From: Taudactylus pleione
Taxonomy: Eukaryota > Chordata > Amphibia > Anura > Myobatrachidae
DNA length: 64,000 nucleotides
Assembly (NCBI GenBank): GCA_031769625.1
Contig: JAUIMM010000169.1
Span: 10,102,001 to 10,166,000 of the forward strand
Direction of reading: 5' to 3'
A program made the position numbers and the translations under genes. Each line of letters opens with the position of its first letter. Positions within the stretch are counted from its first letter, which is position 1. Below the pieces are notes generated by a model, which worked only from the letters and a program-made list of their open reading frames with translations, was not told where the DNA came from and ran no database searches. Below are positions 11,509 through 21,498 of the stretch, one piece after another.

Positions 11509-12094
11509 GGGAATGGGTATGAAATACCGCCGGCCATGTTCGATTCCCGTCAGCGGCAGCCCGACAGGAGCAGAGTGCGACGCAGCGGAAGCCCGACAGC
11601 GCTGGAAATCCCGATCGTGGATAGGTAAGTATCCACTAACCTAACCTAACCCCCCTAACCCTAACCCTCCTTAGGGGTGCCTAACCCTAACTTCCCCCCC
11701 AAGTGCCTAACCCTAATTCTCCCTGTAAGTGCCTAACCCTAACCACCGCCTTCCCCGCTACCTAAACCTAAGTCCCCCGGGGGGGTGACTAACCCTAAGT
11801 CCCCCCCAGGGGTGCCTAACCCTAACCCTCCCTCCCCCTAGCCTAACCCTAACCCTCCCGGGGGGTGCCTAACCCTAAGTCCCCCCCGGGAGCAATAAAC
11901 CTAACCCTCCCCCCCGCCTCTGTCCGCTCACGGCGCCCGGCATCACTACGATCGTGATGCCGGGCGCCGGTCTCCCGGCGTCGGGGAAATGCGGGCGTCT
12001 ACATCTAGACGCCCGGCATTTCACCCTTGCCGGGATAAGACAGTCGGGAAGCCGGCTGCCGGTATATAGGCAGTCGGCTTCCCGATTGCTTCCC
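11509..12094. mobile_element. Nested element with TACATCA duplication and CCCTAA-rich core
   Basis: The 586-bp insertion starts GGGAATGGG and ends GCTTCCC. TACATCA flanks it on both sides (11502-11508 and 12095-12101), extendable to 8 bp, which fits hAT-type insertion. Removing it closes the outer MITE. It is GC-rich, with an inverted CGGCGCCCGGCATC-type segment around 11930-11970, and it carries the CCCTAA-like tract. Confidence 0.65.
11641..11905. repeat. Interrupted CCTAACCCTAA minisatellite
   Basis: Irregular units built on GTGCCTAACCCTAACC, separated by C-rich spacers such as CCCCCC and CCCGGGGGG. The CCCTAA word matches the vertebrate telomere repeat, but it occurs in twos, not long pure runs, and lies inside a transposon. 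It is not a telomere. A related tract lies in each 6.43-kb tandem unit (from about 50809). Confidence 0.85.
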
Positions 12095-12489
12095 TACATC
12101 AGCAATCGATTGTGGCAATTCTGTGTTTTGCAGATGATTGTGTAAAAAAAATCTGCAATGTATGGGCTTCAAAGATCGCAGATTGCAAGCAAAAAGTGAT
12201 TGGAATTGTTAAATCAGGTTGTCCAACATGTTGGATTTCACAGATCAATTGGAGCTGTAGATTGCTAGTTGCTAGTAACAATCAGCAGATTTGCAGACCG
12301 TCACTAGTAAAATGATGGGCCTTTCAAAACTGGCAGATCTGTATTCACTGAAATTGATCTACAAATCACTGAAAAAGATCTGTAATGTATGGGTGCAGAT
12401 TGCTAGATTGGGAATCCTAAAATTGGGCAACAAATCTTCAAATTGTTCAATTGTGGTTTTCTGACTGCTGATATATGGGGGCCTTTAGT

Positions 12490-13940
12490 CATCAATGTCT
12501 ACTGCCATATATATTTATCCCAATAATTACATCTATTACCTCTACCCCACTTCCCTTTCCCCTATCCAGTCCACCCACACAATTTTTAAAAGAATGATTT
12601 AGGAAAACTAGTTACAGAATGCTTTTGGAAAGTTGAGATGTAACTACTTAACCAGTAATTCCATTTAGGCAAAATGAAAAGGCTCTTGGGAATGATCTGC
12701 CATTTATATTGTTGTGTTGCTGTGTATTAGATGCCATGTACACTTGGACAGATTAAAGAGAAAACATTCCATTTGAGAAAATAAATCTTTCAAAACTATA
12801 AAGCTGAAACTAAACAAATACAGAATACAGAAACTAAACAAATACATGCAGATAGCATCTTGGTTTCTCAATGAACTCTTCAGGGAAAAAACACAAACAC
12901 ACATGGACTGGATAAACAGTTTAAAACACCTGCCATGATTGCAACTTCCAAAAATTTTTAATTTGAAACCAACCTTTTAACGGTAAGGTAATTAATTACA
13001 ATAGGATTGCAAGTCAATTCAAGACACTGCATATTTGTCATTCTCTTATAGATTCATGTTCTCCTTGTCCCCTGCAATGTTTCTCTGAGAAGGAAAAATC
13101 AGAGCAATGAATCACCAGAAGTATATAGCTTGTTATTAAAGAGCTGTCCAAAGAATTTATGAGACCATTGGAGTGTTGGTAAGCCAGAAACCCCTTACCT
13201 CATCCAAATTCATCTATAACACAACACCTCTCCCTCCCAACTACACAGCTTTCCTTAATGTCACCTTACATTTGGCAGTCCTGTTCTTACACAGCATATG
13301 TTTTCTGGATTTAAAACATTAAACTCTAATAAGAAATTATGGTAGGTGCCAAAGTTGAACTGTTCCAGTGGTTTCAAATTGGGCCATTTTGTAAACATTT
13401 CTTTCAGATTGAAAATATCTTAACCCTTTTCTACCTGAACAGTTTTCTTTCCTTGATTATTTTTTAAATGTTTTTAGAATATTCTTTTTTCATCTGGAAT
13501 AACTATTCCTATTCCTCTGTGTACACCAGAATGTTTTATGTAATTTAATTTTTTTTCTCCCAGGACAGGTAGGTGCTGCTTTGTCTGCATATTAGAACAT
13601 ATATTAGAATAACATTTGTGTGTTTTATTTTATGGGCCTTATATGGGCAAATAATAAGAAAATTGGAAAATAAGAGGTGGCTGCAGCCAAGATTCAGTCG
13701 CAAATGACCGATGTTTAGTGGACTGCGCAGGCATCGGAGATGCAGTGTGCATATGCAGCGATATTGCTGCGATGCCTGTCACAATGTGAAGTAACTTGTA
13801 GTTTATTGACAAACTGCATGCGGAGAGTTATAGAAAACTAAGGCATGTCACTGCTGATTTGGGGGAGTGCTGATGCGTTTTTGGATGCAGATTCAATGGC
13901 CCCAGCAGCTTATTTGAGGTGGACACTCTGAGCGATCTTA
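12490..13940. other. Unassigned AT-rich stretch
   Basis: No gene, RNA or bounded repeat was recognised. About 13670-13930 (GATGCAGTGTGCATATGCAG and similar) looks repeat-derived, but I could not define its ends. Confidence 0.35.
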
Positions 13941-14295
13941 AGGTGCCTACACACTAGAGATTTTTTTACCCGATCTGGCCGATTCCGACGCAGCAAAATG
14001 ACAGACTGTGTAAAAACTGCCCAAATCGTGAGTCCCCACTCACGATCATGATGCAATGCGCGTCCCCATAGGTCGCACATCGCATCGTCAGATCTGCCGT
14101 GCTGTAGGGCAGATCTGACAATCTAAGATGTGATGCAATGTAAAAAGTCTGGATGCAGGAGAGATTGTATGAAAATTGAACACCAAATCGTGTGCAGACC
14201 ATGTGTAGATCATGTGCAGAGCTGCCGGGGAGAGTTTCAAGGGAAATCGTACACATCGGCTGATCGTGAGCACATCGCTATGTGTGTAGGCACCT
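13941..14295. mobile_element. Harbinger-type MITE, AGGTGCC ends, TTA duplication
   Basis: Left end AGGTGCCTACACACTAG; right end TGTGTGTAGGCACCT. TTA sits at 13938-13940 and 14296-14298. The interior includes CAGATCTGCC/GGCAGATCTG, an inverted pair also present in the relative at 33564-33904. Overlapping frames on both strands arise from the inverted symmetry and are not genes. Confidence 0.82.
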
Positions 14296-14661
14296 TTAGA
14301 GTTGCTCAGATGTCCAATGCTCAGCACTATGGTCACAATGTGTCTCTGATGCTCCGTCTTCAGATGCATGCAGCGAATCTGAGAAGCTGGTGGGTGTTTA
14401 CATACCTTCTCATCTCCACTGCGGCCGAAGATACAGCACTGACCTGAACTTCATTCACATCTGAATCAGGCACAGTGTCACCAGAGTTTAATCTCCATGT
14501 TCTCCCCAGCAAGCAATAACAAACAAGAGTACTTAATACAAGATCTGACTCAGTTATAGGGTATGGAAACAAATGGTGACATGTTTGAATTTAATTTTTT
14601 TTATTGATTACATGTTGCACTTGCACACTGGTATAAACAAATCCATGTGCATAGTTTTAAG

Positions 14662-14917
14662 TAGGGATGTGCAGGCTCGGATAGGTTCGAGTTTGCACGT
14701 GGAGTTCGGATTTTTCCCTCCAAAAAAACGGAAATCAGAAAGAGGCAAAACGTCATCTTGCACGGACGAACATCATCATTCCTGGACAAAAGTCCAGGAA
14801 TGATGATGTTCGTCCGTGCAAGATGACGTTTTGCCTCTTTCTGAGTTCCGTTTTTTTGGAGGGAAAAATCCGAACTCCACGTGCAAACTCGAACCTATCC
14901 GAGCCTGCACATCCCTA
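14662..14917. mobile_element. Near-perfect palindromic hAT foldback, 256 bp
   Basis: The whole element is one inverted repeat, from TAGGGATGTGCAGGCTCGG to its mirror, centred near 14789 on TCCTGGACAAAAGTCCAGGA. Only one or two mismatches were seen between arms. GTTTTAAG flanks both sides exactly (14654-14661 and 14918-14925), an 8-bp hAT duplication. The arms carry GATGACGTTTTGCCTC, also found beside the 5' end of the hAT at 45684-48880 (about 48755-48770). The foldback is thus probably two mirrored 5' ends of that family. A transcript would fold into a long hairpin. Confidence 0.9.
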
Positions 14918-14929
14918 GTTTTAAGGCAA

Positions 14930-15872
14930 TATTTTGGGGGTCAGGGTGAATTTAGGGACTGGAGTTACTCTCAAATCCACAGCACACAAGAAGAAACAGC
15001 TTTGTCTTTCTTCATGAGAGCAGCAGACAAGCTCCTAATGAACCAATAGTATGTTTGGCAATCGCTACCCTCCCACACATCATGCAGGTGCAGGCACAGA
15101 AACCTCTCTGGACCGACCACACATAGCAGCAAATGCTGGGATGGGGAGAGAGGCTGCTGCCGCTGAGAGGTGAAAAGAGAGGTGGGGGGCAGACTCCTCC
15201 TACAAGCGTGGGTATTTAGTACCCACTGCCCCCCCACCCCTTTCATGTGTCACTGCCGACATGGTAATATGAATCGTAACATCACTCTTTTTATCCGGCA
15301 TAAATAACAGTGATATTAAAGTTAGATGTTTAAAGTTAGATGTTTAAAGATAACTGATAAACCAGGACTAAGAGGTCTCAATTAGAGTTTGCAGCAAATC
15401 CAGCCAAATGATGCAGATTTGCATCTGGTCAAATCATACTGCGATACAAGGTGCGGAAATGCAACTTCTTGCATGTAGTAATAATGCTGCCTGCTTTTTC
15501 CTGCGGAATACAACAAACTGAGTAGCTTTAATTTTACATTATGATTCAGAGTTGAGTTAGGTGGTGCCAGTTTTCCAATATAAATTTGTCAGCACATTTT
15601 AAATTTGCCTCCTTGCAGTGCAACATCGTTATTCTAAGGTGCAAAAAATGCACCATAACAGTGGTTTATCTAAATTAGTCCCTAAAGATGGGTGTAAGCT
15701 TACTTGTGTCTGTCTTTAATAAACTAGTTTCCATCCATTAACTTCTTTAACCTCATTGTCATCAGTGAAATATAGCTCATAAAGGTGGTGTGTGGGTGTA
15801 CTCACCACCTGCTGCTGTCTCTGGGTCATTCACCCTTAGAGCATCTTTATTATTTAATGTTCCCCTGCACTT
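14930..15872. other. Unassigned
   Basis: No coding domain, RNA gene or bounded element was recognised. The GGTGGGGGGC and CCCCCCACCC words near 15180-15240 are local base composition only. Confidence 0.35.
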
Positions 15873-16240
15873 CATACTTGCCTACTCTCCCGAGACTGTC
15901 GGGAGCCTCCCGAAAATCGGGTGCCGCTCCCGACACCCCGCAAGACTAGGCAAGTCCCCCGGAATGGATGCTGGCACCCCGCTAACCCCCTCGCCAGCCG
16001 CAAAAGTGGGCGGTGCGGAGTAGCGATGACACGATTCGCGCTGAATTGCGTCATCGTAGCCCCGCCCACTGCCTTATAATGCCAGTAATATTGGCATTAT
16101 AAAGCGGGGGCGGGTCACGATGACGCGATCGCGTCGGCACGCCCCCGCTCCGCCTATTTGACCCGCCCCCACCCTTCCTGCTGGACGGACCTGCCAGCCC
16201 CCTCCCGGATTCCCCTGCCGAAGTGTCGGCAAGTCTGCTG
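15873..16240. repeat. GC-rich interspersed repeat (CATACTTGCCTACTCTCCCG type)
   Basis: Begins CATACTTGCCTACTCTCCCG, followed by CTGTCGGGAGCCTCCCGA. It ends near GTGTCGGCAAGTCTGC, a degenerate inverse of the start. It contains an inner palindrome CCTTATAATGCCAGTAATAT and its mirror GGCATTATAA (about 16070-16108), plus CGATGACGCGATCGCGTC. It is probably a non-autonomous DNA element. A shorter relative lies at 38130-38427. Confidence 0.6.
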
Positions 16241-16711
16241 CACTTGTCTACCAATTCCTTGATAATTTTACCTCCTGCTCACTCACTTCCTCTCCCCTGA
16301 CCATCCTCCTTTATACTGGATGACTTTATTATACTAAGTTGACGATCCCGATCCCATCAATGCTGCTTCCGCCTTTCTTTCCCAAAAATTCAAAGAACAA
16401 AGGGAAATGAAAAAATTATATCCAACCTGATGGCTAACAAATTATGGAGATAAATATTCACATTTTATACTTTTTCAAGTATTTATTTTAATGGAACATT
16501 TGTCTTTAAATGTGCTATCCCATATAAATTGCATTGTTTTGCAGTGGAAAAGAGGCTCTGATGCTGCCTGTCATAACGGGATTATCTCCTTAAATGTTCA
16601 AACACTCATACAAAACACTTGTCCTACTGCATGAAATCACATTTCTGCATGTGGTCAGAATATGAGGAATATTACTAAATTCTAAGTGACCCAATTCTTT
16701 CAACACATTTA

Positions 16712-17248
16712 GGGGCTTATTCATGATACTAATTATCGGGTTCTGACCCTGATAATTAATATTCTAACTCTAGCCGCGGATTCTGGAGCATTCATCATTG
16801 CTCTGGTGCGGTGACAGCTGATGTGAAAATCAATTGTCCCGTGAGCGGCTTCACTGCTTCTTTTTGGAGCAGTGAATCTTTTCACTGCTCCTTTCAAAGC
16901 AGTGACGGGAGTGAACATGCGCGATCTACAGGTCAAGCATGCGCACAAGAACCCCGACGTCCGGTGGAAGGAGCCGGACAGGGGCGAAGGGATCCAAAAG
17001 GATTCCTCTGCGTGACCCGGGACTCCTGCCCATAGGGAAGGAGCAGGTATCGGGAGCATTTGGTGCTCCGAAAATATAATATTATATTTTCGAAGCTTGA
17101 TAAATTCTGTCCCCATATCAGCCATCTGTGATATCTCCTGCTTTACCTTTGTAATGAATGGCTCGAATACTTAATTTTTACAATTGCAGGTGAAAATGTT
17201 CATTTTCACCTGCTATTGTAAAAATTAAGTGATGATGTGTAGGCCCCT
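16712..17248. mobile_element. Non-autonomous element with GGGGC ends
   Basis: Left end GGGGCTTATTCATGATAC; right end GATGTGTAGGCCCC; TA lies on each side. The interior holds two inverted pairs: CGAAAATATAATATTATATT (palindrome near 17070-17095) and a 63-bp palindrome at 17169-17231. Length and short duplication suit a Harbinger or Tc1-type MITE, but the duplication length is ambiguous. Confidence 0.6.
17169..17231. repeat. 63-bp palindrome
   Basis: The arms starting ACTTAATTTTTACAATTGCA mirror the sequence ending ATTGTAAAAATTAAGT, centred at 17200 with one mismatch. It lies near the right end of the element at 16712-17248. Confidence 0.85.
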
Positions 17249-17689
17249 AAATCCAATGAGCACTTTTTTACCAACCTACCTTTGAGACATTCGCAGCACC
17301 CAACGGTCTGAAAGTACAAAATACAGATTTTGGGATTAAGTGGTAATCATCCCTGGCACTTTTGGCCTCAGATACCTATTGCAAAAGCCAGGAATAAACA
17401 CGTCAGGTATCTTCTATATACAGTACAATTGAGGAGAAGGGTAAAATGTGGGTGCTATTAATACATGGATATTATAAGGGATGTATGAATAGATGGTATA
17501 CGTTCCTTTAAAGTTGTTGTTCCGTCTGCAGAGTTTCTAGTCTCTTAAGATGTGTCCAGAGTGTTCAAATATATGCCGTCTCCTCATTGGATGCAGTATT
17601 GTATATAAAAAAGAAGGAAAATGACCAATGTATCAATCACTCATGGATTAATAGAGTCAGTAGGAAAAAGAATAGGAAGTGTCAGCCTA

Positions 17690-18780
17690 AAAACACCCCA
17701 ATATTGGGGAGGTGCGTACCCCACTCACAGGGAGAAGTGATTAATGATTCCCACAAAGGTTTCTTTAAATTCCAGAATCACCCGGTGTAGTGCTGGATAG
17801 CTCAGTGGTGCAAATTGCGTACCATAACTCACTTAAACAAATCTAGGTATATGCTCATAAAGGTATCTTTGAATATGAAGATGGCGTACCACAACTCACT
17901 CAAGAGAAGATCAAATTCCACACATCAAGGTTTCTTTACAAGTCAACGGGGTTCTTTCCCTTTGTGTCACTGTTAGATCCCAAATTAATGCTATTGCTCT
18001 CAACGTCAACGGAAAGTATTCCAAAAAAATTATATTTTAATTGACACAAGTCCCTAATCAAAGTACAGATAAAAATGAGAGACATAATTCCATATAAAAA
18101 ATATTGGAAGACTCTCTCATGCCACTTAAAAAAGTAAATAAAAACAAAATATATAAAAAATACCCGGTATATACACTGAAAATCTTCTATAACCTCACAT
18201 GAAACACCTTTTTGCTCAGAGTCTTAATTGTGTCACCTCTAAAGCAGGCATATCAGTGCACAAAAAAAACACTAAAGATGAAGAACAAACTGTGTGTTCA
18301 CAAACTTTACAGAACCCGGAGGTGAGTCTAAGGGTGTCCACGATTGCTATGTCTGAATCTCACATTATTGACACTGTAATCATAGAAAAGCTTCCTTTCT
18401 ACCATTTCTGAACCCTCTGAAAATGTGAAGATGAGTAGTAGTAAAAGTAATGATGATGATGGTTAGACATAGAAATTGAGGATGCTACATTGGCAGTGCA
18501 CCAAAATGAGAAAGACTTTGATAAGTTGAAACGCATTGGTGGAAGGTGGGAGCAGATTACCAGGACTGTGAGTAGTGGGAAAGATCTCCATATCCAGTGG
18601 ATGCTTAAACAGGTTTTAAATCCAGATTGAAACCATTTGTTTGATGTGTTATCTGGTGTATGGGATACACCTTCACTGCTGGTATGCTGACTATCTCACG
18701 TGGGGTGGAGTTGTTTGAGGAATTTTAACTTGAATAAATGGTATTTCACTATATGTGATATTTATCTTCTTTTCCATATC
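17690..18780. repeat. Second copy of the GTACGC-array / GAAACGC-core repeat
   Basis: At 17700-17960, on the minus strand relative to 8150-8680, modules of the form GCGTACC...CTCAC...AAAGGTTTCTTT repeat about three times. At about 18509 the plus strand reads GAGAAAGACTTTGATAAGTT then GAAACGCATTGGTGG, the counterpart of the 7717 core. AT-rich sequence lies between. No protein was recognised. The family stays unnamed. Confidence 0.55.
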
Positions 18781-20047
18781 TGTGATGATGCAATGAGGAG
18801 TGACTGAAGAAAAGTTTGAATTAAATTACATCTCGGAATGATATACTGATTAGAGACTATATTTCACCGTATGATCACTGTATAATCTGGAGAGTGCCTG
18901 GACTTTTTATTGTTATTTGTTGAGAATGAGGGGGATAATTGTGTATCTGACACTAATGAGAATGTTGATTATGAATATCTTGGACAAGAACAAGTTGATC
19001 AAATTTAGGAGGATGATGTTATTTCGGTCAAAGTAAGTCAGCCACCAGTGGCAGCAGTTCCTGCCAGTGATAAGAGGATGATAAGAGGAAGGACATTGTC
19101 ATGCCTGGGCAAAAGACCCCAAATCCCACCAATTCTGTGTGGAATTTTTTTTTACTCAAATCATGGTAACATTTTTCAAGGCATCTGTGTCATTTGTAAT
19201 GCTAAAGTTAGTAAAGTAGGGATGTCAACCATCTAGGCACATCCTTCCTGTTATGTTATTTGCTGCAAGGACTGTACAATCAAATTATTCATCAAAATCT
19301 GGTAAATCATTAAAATAATAACAAGCAGTCCAGCATCAGCTACTAGCAGCATGGATACATCCCAGCACATGCAATCTCCACCACCAACACCTTCATCATC
19401 AACCTCCTCATTAATGATCAGAGATAGTCCTCTATCCAGTTTGCAAGCTGACTTCTATCGTATCCAGCACTGCCAAAAAGAATCCTTGCATGCTAGGGCT
19501 GCTGATGCTGGGGGTGAATATTTATCACAGAAGGGAGCCAAGATGACTAGTAGTTTCAAACAACAATTGTCTGTGAAACAATCATTTGCAAGAGGAACCA
19601 AGTAGGACAGCTGCCATCCTGTTGCACAGTGGATCACTTAAGCCATGATGGCATTAGATCTGCATCCAATATCCACCATCAATGCATCTGGTTTTAGACA
19701 ATTAGTTGAGTTCATTTGTCAATGCTACCATATTCTATCTCGATTCTATTTAACCAGAAATGTAATTCCTCAACTGTACTAGGACGCTAAGCAAAAAGTT
19801 CTTCTTTGCCTAGAAAATGCAATTGTATTGACTTTTCACTTAACTACAGATATGTGGACAAATGGTACCTGTCAAACTAAAGATTAAATGACTGTGACAG
19901 CCCAATAGGTGGGTGTATCACCTTCAGAATCAGTATCTAACACACTACTCCAGCTCATTCACAGACAGGCTACTCTCTGTATCACTGGCTTCACTAAGAA
20001 GCATACCAGTGTCAATCTGTTGGAAAAACTTAGGGATATGCAACATA

Positions 20048-20340
20048 GATGGTGCAATGGCTAGCGTTACTGCCTCACAGCACTGAGGTCATGGGTTCGG
20101 TTCCCACCACGGCCCTAACTGTGTGGAGTTTGTATATTCTTATTGAATATTGTCTATTCTCCCACCAAAAAATTAACCCTAATATGTATGTGTGTGCATG
20201 TACATGTGGTAGGGAATATAGATTGTAAGCTCCACTGGGGCAGGGACTGATGTGAATGGCCAGATCTTCTCTGTAAAGCGCTGCGGAATATGTGCGTGCT
20301 ATATAAATAACTGGTAATAAATAAAAATAAATAAATAATA
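20048..20340 (+). mobile_element. tRNA-derived SINE
   Basis: The head carries an internal pol III promoter: an A-box-like GGTGCAATGGCTAGC and a B box GGTTCGGTTCC (20094-20104; consensus GGTTCGANTCC). The body runs GTGTGGAGTTTGTATATTCT, then GTAAGCTCCACTGGGGCAGG, then GCGCTGCGGAATATGTG and CTATATAAATAA, ending in an AAATAAATAAATAA tail. The head-body-tail order matches tRNA-headed SINEs with a LINE-type 3' end, widespread in frogs. It interrupts the hAT pseudogene. The target duplication is not clear. It is not a functional tRNA. Confidence 0.85.
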
Positions 20341-20900
20341 TGATTTCAAAATGGCTTCACCCGATAAGTCTCCTCAGGATTTGTAATTTCCAATAATGCA
20401 AGTAACATTTGTATGAGCATTACAACTGGGTTAATTTCAACATGTACCGTGCTTTGCACACAAAAGAAACTTGGTGGTTCAGAATTTTAAAAATTACAGG
20501 TCCATGCAGGATACGTATACTGATTGCAGCAGCTGCAAGAATGCTTCAATTTGCCATGCCACCAACTGTAGCAAGAGTTACATAACCATGTGGAATGTCA
20601 ACCTTTATATGCTTCAGTGACTGGAGGAACAGCAACAAGCCATCTAAATGTACACACCAAACCATGACATAGAAAGATGGGGTCATGTACTACAGTAGAG
20701 TGGAGAATACTGTACTCTCGGTTTTATGCAAGCTACAATATTAAAACCATTTGAACTTGTAAACTATGAAGTGAGTTGTGACACTGCCAGACTGAGTCAG
20801 GTCATATGCTTAATTGAACTGCTGGAAAATCAGCTAGAGAAGATGAAGAAGGAGATGAAACATTGCGCTAAGTTAGTTGGACTTGTAAATTAAGTACTTT

Positions 20901-21498
20901 GGGCCTGATTCAGAGCCGGACGCTATTTGCGCTCGCTCGTCAAGAAAATAAGGGTGGCTATTCAAATGAACCGTTCGCTGTTTGCGGTCTGTTCACGTAT
21001 CTAGGTCTGAACGAGCGTACAAAACTTGCGGTCGTTTTTTGGGAAACTACGCCCCCTGGCCGCTCGCATCCTACGTCATGTCCGCTATTTATTAGATTAA
21101 TCGAGTACATCGACCAGGGTATGAACTGCTCGCTATTCTTGTGGTCGGTTTTTGCTACCACAATTTTGCGAGCAGTTCTGGCAAAAAAAAACCCCGTGAC
21201 GTTGTCAATGACGCTGAAGTTTTAATTATGCACACCCATAAAACGCCCGTTTTGACCTTTAAGCACGCCTGCGATCGGATCTCCACTCCCCGTTTTCAAG
21301 CACCTTTCACTGTTACCACCCACATACGCCTCATTCTGTCACTCAAAATAGCAGGCATTCGCTATTTTGCGAGCACACGATTTTTGGCCACACTGAGTGG
21401 TTCGCGCATGCGTATTACGATCCGTACGCATGCGCAGTTGGGCAAACATCGATCGGAGCGAACGAGCAGCCACTTGCGTCCGGCTCTGAATCAGGGCC
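20901..21498. mobile_element. MITE with GGGCCTGATTCAG ends inside the hAT
   Basis: Left end GGGCCTGATTCAGAGCCGGA; right end GTCCGGCTCTGAATCAGGGCC; TTT on both sides. It belongs with 24133-24633, 36023-36512 and 52429-52978 by its terminal sequence. Inside, ACGAGCG/CGCTCG words recur in both orientations. The long frame at 21141-21728 is a chance fusion of this MITE with hAT sequence. Confidence 0.8.

Larger units (their letters stand above)
11491..12486. mobile_element. MITE, AAAGGCCCCC ends, carrying a nested element
   Basis: Ends AAAGGCCCCCATACATCAG and CTGATATATGGGGGCCTTT are inverted partners (one mismatch). AGT flanks both sides (11488-11490 and 12487-12489). The interior after the nested insertion (12095-12470) repeats AGATCTGTAATGTATGGG-like words and has no coding potential. 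Confidence 0.75.

Noticed and set aside
11641..11905. Chromosome end or fusion-derived interstitial telomere
   Set aside because: CCCTAA words occur only in short runs with irregular spacers, inside an element with its own target duplication.
16712..17248. 130-residue antisense frame at 16733-17125 as a gene
   Set aside because: It spans a bounded non-autonomous element with palindromes and matches no family.
20048..20130. tRNA gene
   Set aside because: It has A/B-box-like words but no complete cloverleaf, and is followed by a SINE body and AAATAA tail.
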